Part shown: in pieces, positions 10,001 through 22,535 of the stretch | Numbering within the stretch: position 1 is the first letter of the stretch | How the letters are laid out: every line of letters begins with the position of its first letter | Origin: Anaeromyces robustus | Taxonomy: Eukaryota; Neocallimastigomycota; Neocallimastigomycetes; Neocallimastigales; Neocallimastigaceae | NCBI GenBank assembly: GCA_002104895.1 | Contig: MCFG01000107.1 | Coordinates: 102,501-135,000, forward strand | Reading direction: 5' to 3' | DNA length: 32,500 nucleotides | The notes under the pieces: generated by a model | What the model saw: the letters and a program-made list of their open reading frames with translations, nothing else | The model's database searches: none | What the model was told of the DNA's origin: nothing | Position numbers and translations under genes: made by a program

Positions 10001-13000
10001 AAAAATATAGATGAATTAACAACATTAAAAGATGAAGTAATGGAAATGAATACTTCATTCATTCAAAAACAAACAACTGAAACTCCTGTAGTAATGAAAA
10101 GATTAATTTCTTACAATAATAAAGCAAATTCTATATTGGATATTAGTAAAGGTTATAATGATAAAATAGCAATAATATCTCAATTAGTTGAATCTCTTAC
10201 CTCTGAAAATAATGTTAATAATGAATTAGAAAAGATATATACTTCCATTTATGCTGCTATTAAGAAAATGATTAGTGATAATTCAGAATTAGAATTAAGT
10301 GAAATTGAAAATATTTCATTAATGAGACCAGCAATTTTCAATATTCAACAACAACTTAAAGAAGTGATATATGCTAATATTACTCAATTAGATGAAGGTA
10401 CTATTGCTAAAAGAAATTCAATTAAAAGAGCAAGTCAAATTTACAATATATCTTCTGTCAATGATTTAATAGATATAGAAAATAATGATATTTGTAGAAG
10501 TATTAATGATTTTTCGAAAGAATATGTCAAGTACAATCAAGAATTAATTGATTACTACAGTACCATATGTCATTCACAATATTTAAATATTCAACAATTA
10601 CTTACTGAAACTACTGAATGGTATAATATCTATCATCAATTATTTGAATGGATTGCTGCAGCTGATAGACTTCGTGTAGATAATGAAGAAAGAATTAAAA
10701 AGTATTCTTCTGGAGGTACATATGAAGTTCCATTTGGTTTCGAACCAAAGTTAGACAAGAAAAGAATTGAAGAGATTGAACAAGATCAAAGTCGTTTAGA
10801 AAATCGTCATAAAGAATTTAAAAATGGTTCTCGTTATCGTAGAGTAATTAATTCTAAAAAGAATATTTTAGATTCTATGAATAAAATCAGTACTTCAAAT
10901 AATGTATTATCTAAAAATAAACGTCTTTTAGATGCTGTAATGAATATTAATGAAAGACATACATCTTTAATGTTCACAAAAGAAAATCGTAAAGCTTATG
11001 AAAATGAAAATTATGCACTTTTACCTGAAATTATTGAAAAGTTTGTAGAATTTAGATTGCATAAGTTTAGTAGAGTTGAACAAAAATTAATGGAAATTAT
11101 TCAAATTCGTAGTACTGATATTATTATTTGTAAAAAGATATTTAACGAAATTAATATTCCTAATAAAGCTTTATTAAAAGATATTGCTACCATGAATGAT
11201 GATCTTGATAATATTCTTGTTATTCAAAAACAAAATATGGAAAATATAGACAGTTATGAAACCATTATGAGAAATATAAATAGTAAAGCATCATCCATTG
11301 TAAATCATACCCTTGAATTAATCCAAAACATTAGATCTATTTCTGAAAGTACTGTAGCTAAGGAATATGAATTACTTGAAAAAGAATTAGTATCACTTTA
11401 TTCAACTTCATCAATCTCATCTGATAAAGAAGTTGTAACTACCAGTAACAGTTATGATGGAACCAACATTTCAGAATATAAAGAAAATAGAATGAAATTT
11501 ATTAAAAAGGCTCTTTCTAAGATGGCTTCATCAATGATGGAAAAGAACAAATCATTAAATGAACATTATGAAAAGGTCTTAGATGAGTTGACTAAAAATA
11601 TTGTTAGAAATTGGGAAGAAAAGAATGGTATTATTGGTTTAGAACATTGGATTATTAATTTAAAGGGAAATCTAAACAAATATATAGAACTTTATGAGAA
11701 TATACCAAGTAATTCATTAGAACAAATTCAAAAAGATCATCTTAATGGTTATATTCAAGGAGCTATTAATTTATTTGAAACCTATCAAGGTGAAATTAAA
11801 ACTCATCAGCCAAAGATTGAAAATGCTAAAATAAATACAGAAAAAACTGTAAAATCTTTAAGATCTTTAATATCTTCAAGTTCCAATTCTGTTATATCTC
11901 AAGTATCTAATACCCTTTATGAGTCTATGCAAACTTCACCTACGCCAATGATGGCATCACCATTTGAATCCTTATTAAATGCAAATATTGAAATTATAAA
12001 AAGAAGAAGTATGGATAATATGACTGCTTCAATAAATAATAAAGGAAGACCAAATACTGGTCTTTATAGCAGACCAGAAGAAATTATGAATCGTTTTAAG
12101 AATATTGATAGCTTCTTAAACAAAATTATAACTGTTATTAACCAAGAACTTTCATTTGCCTATCAATCTAGAAATATATTAGGTCAATATAATAATGCAG
12201 AAGCTCTTCTTTCTAATCTAAACCAAAGAATTCAAAAGTTTGTTAATGTTCCAGTCAATGAAAATAATCCAAGTGCTATGGAAAAAGATAAATCAAAAGA
12301 TGGTATTATATCTCAATTTGAAAATGAATTACATGAAGTAGAAAAGATAAATATTAATAAGAATTTAAGTGAAATTATTGATAATCTTATTGGTAGTCAG
12401 TCTGAAAAAAGTACGGTAATGGAAGAAACTATTATATCAGCTCTTAATAAGAGTATTAATATATTGAAAGATTATGCTAAGAATTTACAAGAACAAATTG
12501 TTAGTCTTAAGCGTTCAAAGATTCTCTTTGAAGGTTATATCAAGCAAAGTCATGAAGTTAGAAATTGGATTATTGATAATCATGACATATTAGAAAAGTT
12601 TAACAAATCTATTGATGAACAAACTATTCGTTGTGATGAAGTTAAACAAAAATTCTTGGCTGAAAATATTGAAGATATTCCAGAAGAAGAAATTAGAATA
12701 GCTTATCAAACTGAAGAAGCTATTATTAATGATATTATTGAAAACTTGAATAATGAAGAAATTGCTATTAAACGTTATGAAATAACCTATGAACATCTTA
12801 AAACCTATTCTGATAAAATTTTATCTGATAACAAGATTTCTAAAGGTGTTCTTTCTGATAATAGTTTAAAGATTATTAAAGAATATCAAGAAAAAGTTAC
12901 TTATCTTTGGAATGATCTAAATAGTAAATTAGAAATTTTAAAGAATCGTCTTGAAATTAGAATTAAGGTATTACTTTGGATTAAAAAGATGGAAGAATCT

Positions 13001-16000
13001 GAAACTATTATGTGGAGTTTAGAAGAGAATATTGAAAAGGCTGAAGAATTGAATGTTGAAGTTGATATTGAAGATAATCCAGCTATTCAATTTGGTAAAG
13101 CAGTAGATGAAATTATTCGTGAATGGGAATATCAAGTTAGTTTCAGAGAAGAAACCCATGAAAAATTAAAGAGTGAATTAAATGAAATTGAAGTACGTGC
13201 TGAAGCCATTAAATGTGAAAACGAATTAGATGTCTTTAATAAGAATTGGTATTTAATAAATATTAGTGAATCTTTAGCTTCTCTTCAAGAACTTTTTGAA
13301 TATAAGAAACAACGTCTTTTCGAAACTTCTCAACAATTAGAACAATGGATTATTCAATTAAATGGATTAGAAGAATGGATTACAGTCACTAATACGACCT
13401 TAAAGGAAAATTTAGAATCTGACGATTTTGGTATTATTGTCAGTGATAATGACATGACTAATCAAACCAATGTTAAGACTTGGTCTCATAATCAAATCTC
13501 ACTTTCTCTTCAAATTTCCAATGAAATTTCTAATAAATTAAAAACCTTAAATATCATCAAGGATGAATTAGTACGTAGTTTTAATGAAGTTGTTCCACCA
13601 GTTACTTGTGAATCTTATGTAACTTGGATAAATGGCTGTCATGAAAAATTGAATACACTTTATGAAGAAATTCAACAAATGAAGATAGTCACTGATAAAC
13701 TTTTAGAACGTGCTTCTCAATATCAACAATGGCAAAGTAGATTATTAACCATTACTTCAGATGTTGATGATATTTCTGAAATGATTAACTATGAAGAAAT
13801 TGATGATAATATGTATATAGCTCTCTATGATCGATTAAATAATTTAGAAAAAATATTAAATAAGGTTGTTAATGAACAATCTGTTGTTGTTGTTGATATA
13901 TCAAATAATGAAACCGAAATAACTAATGCTAAAAACCTTACTAAACGTACCGATGAAATTCAAAGAAGAATTGATGAAAATCGTAAAGCAATTCAAGATT
14001 CTCAAGAAAATATTATGAAGATTAAAGTTGTCAATACTATTAATCAAGAATTAGAAAGAATTGATTTATGGTGTACATCTACTATGCGTGATTTACCAAA
14101 GGCATCACTTTTAATGGAATCAATGAATAGTGCCCAAAATTCCTCCATAGAAAACATTGAAACTCTTCCAGTGATTAATATTGAAGCTCTTTCCAAAACT
14201 AGTGAAGAAGATTTAACCAATAATAATATTTCAAAAGAAGGAATAACAACTACAGAAACCTCATTAAGAGATGCTATTAAACTTCATAACTTTGTAGAAT
14301 TAGAATTAAGACAAAATAGAAAAGATATGGGTAATTTACGTCAAACTTATGAAGATACCTTTAGAAATGTTCCATCTCTTGATAATCAATATTTAGTTTT
14401 AGAAAAGAGATTAGAATCTGTAGAAGAAACTTTATTATCTGGTATTAATCGTATAGATGTTATTAAAAGAGTTTTTGCTCATGATAAGGCTACTTTTGAA
14501 ATATTTGCTTGGATTAATACTGCTAATAAAAAATTACAAAGTATTATTTCCACTGAAGATAAAAATAAAGATAATAATGAAAAGATATTAACCAAGGCTA
14601 TTCATGAATTAGAAAATCGTATGGAAATTTTCCATGCCTCTATTAAAGATTATAATATTATGACTGAAAAAGTACAAAATGTTATTAAAGGATCATCTAT
14701 TAATTCTAAGGAAAAGAATAATTATTTAAGATTAGTTAATGAACGTTCAAAAGCTATTCTTTCTGAATGGGATATTATTAATGAATTATTAATTGCTATT
14801 AAGAATGATAAAACTCAAAAGGAACGTGAAATGAAATATAATATTGTACTTAATGAAATTAATCATTTAATTACTGGTATTAAGGAACGTATCTTTAATG
14901 TTGGTCAATTAAATACAATGAATAGTAATAATAATGGTAATAATAATAAATATGATAAGAATGAAGATCAATTAAATATTGTCTTTGGTAGATTAGAAGG
15001 TGAATTAATTGCTGGTGTTTATCCAAAATTATCTTTATTTGAAAAAGAATTAAATTCATTGAATCCAGATTCTAATGAATATAAAGTTTTCTATAAAAAA
15101 TTAAGTAATTTACATTCTCAAGCGGATATTTTAATTGAAATTATTAATGAAAGAAAGATTAAATTGAGAATATTAAAATATGTACAAAATCATAATAAGA
15201 TAACGGATAAAATTGAACAACAAATTAATGAATTTAATAAAGTCATTGATAATCAAAATAGTAATATGTCTAGAAGTGATATAGAAACCGCTTTAGCAGT
15301 TCTTGATAGTAAAGCAATGTACTTTAATGCAAGTATTTCAAAAATGTTAGAAGAAGCTAAAGAACAAATAGAAAATATTAAAGATAGTGAAGAAGAATTA
15401 AATAAAGAAAATAGTATTAATGGTAATTATGATGATGATGATGATAAGGATAAGGATAATGCTGACAGTAATACTAATGAAAATAATAATGATAAAGAAA
15501 AATCAAAGGATGATTGGAAGGTATTAGAAAGACAACATCAAATTGAAAAGAAATGGGAAGTTATTAAGAATAAAGTTAAAAGAAGAAAAGATTTACTTAG
15601 TGCAAAATTAATTGCTAAAACAGAAGGACAATCTAATTCTGGTATTCCAAGAAGTAATAATCGTAATAGAACTAACAGTACAAGTAGTAATAGTAGTTAT
15701 CGTCTTTCCGTATTAAGAGCATCTTCAACGACTCCATCAAATAATCGTTCAGGTACTCCTCCACGTAGTAGATCTCGTTCTATTACACCTGGTAATAATA
15801 ATAAAAAGAGAACAAGAAAACCAAGTTTATTTAGTAATCAAACATCATCACCATCTATGTCTCCTACCCCACCTCCAGTACCTGCTAATCTTCCATCAGG
15901 ACCAATTCGTGTCTTTATTCCTGTAAATGATTATATACCAGATCCAAAGGATAAATTAGATGTTGAAGTAGCCCATATAGTTAATAAATGTCCAAGATCC

Positions 16001-16507
16001 ATTAAAGTTACAAAAGCTGAAGGTGAAGGTAAATATTGGTTTGGTGAAGTCATTCCAAAACTTTGTTATTGTCGTTATTTAAGATCAGGACTTATCATGG
16101 TTCGTGTTGGCGGTGGATGGCAAGGTAAAAATAAAAAACAAAAAACAAAAACAAAAACAAAAAATAAAAATAAATAATTAATTATATATAATCTATAATC
16201 AATAATTATATTATATATATTTATACAATATTTTTTAATAAAAATATAAATTATTTATTCTAATTATTAACTTTATTTATTTATTTATTTATTATATTTA
16301 TAAAAAATAGAATTAAGTAAATTCTTATTAGAACATAGTAATTTAGAACATAGAATTCCATTAGTAAGATCATTTGCTCCAGAAGATGCATCTATTGCTG
16401 AAAATGAAGGTGAAGGACAAGTTATTGAATTGGATCGTAATGAAGCTGCTAATACTTCATATAGTGTATTACAAAAACTTGCTGCATCTAAAACAAATAA
16501 AAAATAA
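4058..16507 (+). CDS. Spectraplakin-like giant cytolinker: CH1–CH2, spectrin-like rod, GAR domain
   Basis: Inferred exons are 4058-4738, 5419-6355, 6777-8954, 9231-16124 and 16311-16507, giving about 3,628 residues. Splice phases are 0,1,1,1 and agree at every junction. CH1 (about residues 46-180) has FTKWCNAQL, DLQDGIRLLKLLEVLSG and DGNLKLTMGLIWILIL. CH2 (about 356-501) has LLLNWCK, WQNGVAFLSLIHS and PDERIIMTYISEFYWYI. The rod (about 540-3390) is rich in Lys/Glu/Asn with periodic Trp residues typical of three-helix spectrin repeats. A basic Ser/Arg/Pro region with SGIP (15638-15649) precedes a GAR domain (from about 15946) that runs across the last intron as VRVGGGWQ|ELSKFLLEH. In the family, tandem CH domains bind F-actin and GAR binds microtubules, so an actin–microtubule cross-linker is inferred. 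No EF-hands are visible. The CH1–CH2 junction is the weakest: CH2 could instead belong to a separate gene starting at the ATG at 5398. Confidence 0.85.
4739..5418 (+). other. Inferred long intron between CH1 and CH2 (or an intergenic gap)
   Basis: The 5' site is a strong GAG|GTAAGT. The proposed 3' site is a T-run then CAAAAAAG|TTA, and both sides are phase 0. At 680 nt it is the longest intron in the gene. The middle is AAAT/ATAA low-complexity sequence. An alternative acceptor at 4845-4846 would open a short terminal exon ending at 4903, leaving a single-CH protein and making the ATG at 5398 the start of a second gene. Confidence 0.5.
5374..5394 (+). repeat. Nested inverted repeat TTTGAT-A-ATCAAA-C-TTTGATT
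   Basis: TTTGAT (5374-5379) and ATCAAA (5381-5386) are complementary around one base. AATCAAA (5380-5386) also pairs with TTTGATT (5388-5394). The element ends three bases before the ATG at 5398 and 23 bases before the inferred acceptor. It may be a protein-binding palindrome, a small RNA hairpin or chance in A/T-rich DNA. Confidence 0.5.
6466..6752 (+). repeat. Intronic minisatellite, 56-bp core unit
   Basis: Inside the intron 6356-6776, the motif ATATCAT recurs at about 6466, 6506, 6551, 6607 and 6663, each followed by TTAATTTTTATTAATA or a close variant. A related ATATAAT start follows at about 6719. The last three steps are exactly 56 bp. The first two, about 40 and 45 bp, lack the internal ATATTATATTT segment. 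Confidence 0.8.
9077..9210 (+). repeat. Intronic 42-bp tandem repeat
   Basis: Within the intron 8955-9230, AATCAAAAATTAATCA occurs at 9117 and 9159, separated by TTTATTTATTAATTTATTTA-type sequence. The 42-bp period is flanked by partial units and plain TTTA repeats. The intron is phase 1, with donor TTTAG|GTAAAA and acceptor AATTAG|AAATACC. Confidence 0.8.
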
Positions 16508-16519
16508 CACCAATATTAG

Positions 16520-16523
<4 letters not shown>

Positions 16524-16552
<29 letters not shown>
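16524..16552 (+). repeat. 29-base poly(A) run
   Basis: An uninterrupted run of A starts 17 bases after the stop codon of the giant CH/GAR gene. It is probably slippage in 3' UTR DNA. It could also confuse oligo-dT priming of the transcript. Confidence 0.9.
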
Positions 16553-16554
<2 letters not shown>

Positions 16555-17291
16555 AGAATTATATAAAATAAATAAATAACAATAAAAAAATATAATAAAA
16601 TAAAAGCAAAAGTAATCATAATAAATGAATAATAATAAAAAATAAAAATAATATAATTTTGTAAAAAAAAAAAAAGTAAACAAAACAAAACAAAACGACA
16701 CACACATATATTATATTTATATTTTTCTTTATTAGAATAATATAAATAAATAAACAACAATATTATCATTTTAATAATTACATAATAATTTTTATTTTTT
16801 TTTAAATAATAATAATTGACTTTTAAAATTTGGGTAAAAAAAAAAAAAAAAGATTTAAATTATAAATAAATAAATAAATCAAAAAATTAAAAAATTAATA
16901 AATAATTATCTTTTCTTTTTTTTCTTTTTTATTATTAATTTTATTTTAAAAAAATAATTTTCATAATATAAAATAAATTTAAATAAAGGCAATCATTTAA
17001 TAAAATATAATTTTTATATTTAATTATTTTTTTTTTTTTATTTCTTTCTTTTTTTTAAATATTTTAATAATTTAATATTTTATTTATTTAGTATTTTACA
17101 TATTATTGTTTAATTTATTAAATTTATTATTAAATGTTTTTTAATCGACTATTATATATATATATATATATGAATTAAAAATTTAAACCCTTTAATTATT
17201 AAAATATATAGTAATAAAAATAAAATAATAATATAGAAAAAAAAATATCATCAATAATAGATTTTATTATAGTACCTAATCATAAATTTTT

Positions 17292-17295
<4 letters not shown>

Positions 17296-17347
<52 letters not shown>
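17296..17347 (+). repeat. AAT trinucleotide array
   Basis: About 17 uninterrupted ATA/AAT units in non-coding DNA. The same triplet is expanded inside the TAF3-like coding sequence. Confidence 0.9.
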
Positions 17348-17348
<1 letters not shown>

Positions 17349-18288
17349 TTTATTTACTTATTTATTTACTTATTTATTTTTTAATATCAATAAAAAATAA
17401 TTCTTTTAAATAAATTTATAAACAGAAAATGAAAAAATAATAAACAATACTTTTTGTAACAAAAGATTTCTTAGACGAGGAAAAGAAACACATATGAGAA
17501 TTTTTAATATTAAACACAATAATAATAGAAATAATAATAAAAAAAAAAAAACAGTTGATTTTCATTTTTTTTTTTTTATATATATATTTTTTTATTTTAT
17601 TATTAATAATTATAATTTCATTTTAATTATTATTCTATTTTTTTTTTGTTTTTTTTTTTTGTTTTTTTGTTTTGTTTTGTTTTGGTTATTTTTTTTTTTT
17701 CGTTTTGTTTTTTTTTTTTTGTTTTGGTTTTAAAGATATATTTTGAATTATAAAAAATGTATATTTTAAAAAAGAAAAAAAAATTTTTTTTATATGATTG
17801 TGGTTGATACAGTGTTTTACTTTTTTTTTTTTTTTTTTTAATAATAAGAAAAATAAAAATAAATAAAAAACTTAATAATATTATTAATATTATTTTATTT
17901 ATTATTTATTATCTTTTTATTATTATTTATTATCTTTTTATTATTATTTTTAATTATATAATATATAATTTTAGATATTTATATTTTATTTATTGAAAGA
18001 TGTTATTTTTGTGGTAATGAATTTTTTTTTTTTTTTTTTTTTTTTTTTTCATATTTTATATTTTTTAATGTATATATATATATTATATATAATTTCTATT
18101 CTTTTTTTTCCTTTTTTTTTTTATGTATAATTATTATCATTATTGCTAATGAACTAAAGTTGATGAAATATATTGCTTGTTATTTTTTTTTAAAAAAAAA
18201 AAATTATACTATTTATATAAATTAATTATACTTAAAAATTTATTGATAAAAAAGAAAGGTTAAACAAAAAAAATGAAAAAAAAAAAAT

Positions 18289-19777
18289 CTATAAAATTGA
18301 TTCCATTCTAGTGTATACACTATATACAGCAGCCATAACTTCAGTTGTTCCCATAGATTTTGCTTTATCAGTCCATAAAGCATTTTCTTGTAATAATTCA
18401 TCAACTTTTTGGTAAGCAGCATCTTTTTGATTTGCATTTAAACCAATTAAGGCATTATCTAAAACATCAGCAGCATAAGCTGAACAAAGCATAGCAATTG
18501 TACGTTTATCTGGTTTTGCAACACGTCCTAATAATACATTAATTACTCTTTGAATTAATCTTTCTTTTACAGAAAAATCAGCTATTGGATGTGTAGCCAT
18601 ATCAAATAAAACAAAATTCTTTTTTTCTGTTCTAAGGACACCTTTATCAACTAAACCTTTTGCTATACGTTCACGAACTTGTTTTAATTGATAACCAATC
18701 TTCATTAAATTCCATGTTTCACCTTAATTTTTTTTTTTTTTTAATTTAAATAATATTTATTATTTATTAAAAATAAAAAATATAATTATATATATTAAAA
18801 ATTAATCATAAATAAATATTAATAATGTTTTTATTTATAATTTATTTATTTTTATTTATTATTATTATTTTTTTTGTTTTCTTTTTTTTTTAGTTCATGA
18901 TTAAATTTTGTATTTAATATAATATTTTTTGATTCTTTTATTAAGCAAAAAATTATATAATATATAAATATATATATATAAAACATACCACATAATAAAT
19001 CTATCCAAGTTAATACACTTTGTTGTTCCATTTTCATATATTTAAGAGCTTCATCAAGTAACACTTCACCTGTAGGGGTATCATTTACAACTTCTACTAT
19101 TCTATCTTGTAATGGTCTTTTTCTTACTTCTTTCATTATAGCAATTCTTCCACGTAAAGATAATTCTATCAATATACATCCTCTTAAAGCATATGATATA
19201 TTTTCATTCCAGAATGATAAATAACCCTTTTATAATAAATAAATTGTTTATTAATTAAAAAAAAAAAAGTTTTATAATTAAATTTATTTAAAATAAATTT
19301 TTATAAGATTTTTTGTTTATTGTTGTTTGGTAACATTGATTATTTGATTGTTTATTTATTTATTTATTTATTAAATAATATAATATAATATATTATATCA
19401 TAACATTGAAGTAAATAAAATGAAATATAAAATAGTTAAAAAAAAAAAAAATAAAAATAAAAATAATAATTAATAATTAATAATTGTTATTATAATAATA
19501 ATCATTATAATTATATTATTTAATAATATATTTAATAATTTATCATTAACGGATTCATTAAATAATAAGTATTTGATATAATTACTTGTGAATCTTTAAG
19601 ACCTAATAATAAAACTTCTTCAAGGATAGTTAATTTATTTTTTCCGTATTCATCTTTTTCATCATCTGATTTATTAAGAGATTCATCACTATTCTTTTTT
19701 GATAAACCATCTAAAGAAAATTGACTACTTGAACCTCCTCCTCTTCTTCTCTTAACTAAGCCTTCTGATGAAGCCAT
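18289..19777 (-). CDS. VPS74: Vps74/GOLPH3 family PI4P-binding Golgi protein
   Basis: Complete, 287 residues, three exons read on the minus strand: 19777-19586, 19226-18989 and 18722-18289, with phases 0 and 1 consistent. The family binds phosphatidylinositol-4-phosphate on Golgi membranes and retains glycosyltransferases through COPI. The N-terminus has the basic patch KRRR (residues 9-12), corresponding to the Arg cluster used for coatomer binding. The GPP34 fold follows: [14 protein letters not shown], then [12 protein letters not shown] with Trp70 and Arg79 at the spacing of the human PI4P ligands W81/R90, then [11 protein letters not shown], and [15 protein letters not shown] with the second basic pair. 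The hairpin segment [15 protein letters not shown] is conserved. Length is close to human GOLPH3 and shorter than yeast Vps74. The start is the first ATG, followed by a short polar leader. No key residue is missing. Confidence 0.97.
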
Positions 19778-21484
19778 TATTATTTTATGTTTTTATTTAT
19801 TTTAACTGTAATTATGAAATATTGATATATTGAATTATTGAATTATTACATATATATATAGAATAATAAAAAAATAAATAAATATATTAATAATATATAT
19901 AAACAAATATATAAATAAATTTAAAAATAAAAAAATTTTTTTTCTTAAATTTTATTAATTTTTCGTAAATATTTATTTTAATTATCAACAGAATATATAT
20001 TATTGATATTAATTATTAAATGTTAATTATTATTTTAATATTTATTATAGAAATTCAGTTAATTATTATATTTTAATTGTTAATTTATTATTTATTATTG
20101 AAATTAATTAATTGTTGATGGATGTTGTTACAATTATTATTTATTTTTATTACGTTATTATTATTATTTATTTGTTGATGTAAATATTTATTTCATTGCT
20201 TATTATTATTATTGGTGTTGCTGTTATTGTTATTGTTAATATTACTGTGATTATTATTATTGATATTGTTATTAATATAATTGTTAATCTTACTATTATA
20301 AATCAAAAGAAAAAAAAAAACAGTTAAAAGTTCATATTTATAATATATATTCATTCTTCGTTTATTTTGTTTTTCTTACATATAATATTTTCTTACAGAA
20401 AAAAAAAATATTTATCTTTATTTTTGTATATCCAGTAAATATACAATTTTAATTAATATTATGGAAATTTATAATTTACAATTAGTATTTATGTGAAAAA
20501 TCCATTAAATTCCATTAAATTTTTATCCATAATTATATATATTTAACAAAATAAAAAAAAAAGATTGTGAAATTTCTTACTTATTAATTGTTGAATAAAT
20601 CAATATATAAATCTTTTTAATATTAAATAATGAAATATGAAATTCTAATAAAATTATAATATTTCAAAGTTTGATTATTATTTCCAATAGTTCTTTGATT
20701 ATAATTTAATAATGATTTTATGAATATAAAATTCTTAAATTAATATCAATATAAAATTTCTAATAATAATTATATAATAATGTATCATTTTTGGAATAAA
20801 AATAAATTTAAAAAATTATAAATATATGAATTATATATAGTACTTTTCAATTAATTTCTTTCTATTTATTTAAAACTTGGGGAAAAAGAAGTATTACTTT
20901 TTATAAGATAATTTTTAAATATTATTATTATTATTATATTTTGTTTTTATTTATAGTTTATTATATTATAAATAATTGTTTTTAATTATTACTGATTTAT
21001 TGTATTAATCAAATCAAAACCGAATTACTAACAGTTTATATATTTATTTATTTATTTATTATTACCTTTTATAAAATACCCTTTTTTTTATTATTATTGT
21101 TTTATTAATAATTTTATGAAATTATATTTAATTTATCGAAAGATTAAAGAAAAAAAATTAAAAAACTATAAATATTATAAAATAAAATAAAATAAAAATA
21201 ACTTTTAAACATAATAAAATTTTTAATAATAATAAAATTGATTATATAATATATTATTTAATATATTAAATTATTATTGTAATATATTTTATTATATTAC
21301 AGTTTATATTACAATTTATTTCAATAGTTTTTGTTATTATTTATTTATTGATTTTGTATTAAGGAAATATTATGATATCTGGACTCTATTTAATTATGTT
21401 CCATTTAATATATTTTAATATATTATTATTATATTTATAAATATAATATAAATATAACTAGAAATCAATCAATAAATATATTAA

Positions 21485-21525
<41 letters not shown>

Positions 21526-21801
21526 AAAAAATAAATAAATAAATAATTAAATAAATTAATCAATCAATCAATAAATAAATATATAAATCAATAAATGAAT
21601 GAATAAATATGTAAATAAATGAATAAATAAATAAATAAATATGTAAATAAATGAATAAATAAATAAATATAAATAAATAAATAAATAAATAAATATAAAT
21701 AAATATAAATAAATAAATAAATATAAATTAATATAAATAAATAAATAAATATAAATTAATATAAATAAATAAATATGTAAATAAATGAATAGATGAATAT
21801 A

Positions 21802-21832
<31 letters not shown>

Positions 21833-22495
21833 ATATAAATAAATAAATAATTAAAAACTAAGTAAATAAATATAAATAAATAAATAAATAAATATTATAA
21901 AAATTAAATAATTTTAAAATCTTTGGGATAAACAAAAAATTATATTATTAATTAATTATTAATTAAACATAATCAAACTTAACATTAATCATTCTATAAA
22001 ACGGTAAATTCTTTTTTAATAATAAATTAATTATTAAATTATATTTATAATAACAAAAAAGATTCTTTAAATATATAACAATTATAATACTTAACAAGCT
22101 ATATTTCAAATAATGTTTAACTTTTTTTATTTCTTTAAAGTACTCTCTTTTTTCTTTTAAGTTAGATTATGATAATCTTAAATAATATTTTTTTTAAAGT
22201 AAAAAAATGATATTACAATAAAATTTATAATATTAATCATTATAAATTTTATAAATATTAATATAATAAAATAATATAAAAATACATAAGAATGTTTAGT
22301 TTAAATAATATTTATGAGTTTTAAATCAGACTAATTTATATATCTGTTATTTCTATTATTTTGTCATGATGATAATGGTTATTTTCTAAAAAATTTTAAA
22401 TTATTTGAATTTTCTATATAAATTGAAGTTTTATAGTTTAAAAATATATATATTATAATTATATACTACCAATCCTAATATTTATTTATTTATGT

Positions 22496-22535
<40 letters not shown>

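Larger units (their letters stand above)
16508..18288. other. Convergent intergenic region
   Basis: This is the shared 3' flank of the cytolinker (+) and VPS74 (-). It contains a 29-A run (16524-16552), an AAT array (17296-17347), T/G-rich tracts (17640-17730), a 28-T run (18022-18049) and a T-run/A-run inverted repeat near 18183-18204. A patch at about 17420-17530 is less monotonous, but I see no exon in it. Several AATAAA-like polyadenylation signals are present and none can be singled out. Confidence 0.7.

Noticed and set aside
12590-12796. Minus-strand open frame inside the rod exon
   Set aside because: Antisense shadow of a long A/T-rich coding exon; no domain or codon signature.
17494-17733. 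Phe-rich plus-strand open frame
   Set aside because: Translation of T-rich homopolymers in intergenic DNA.
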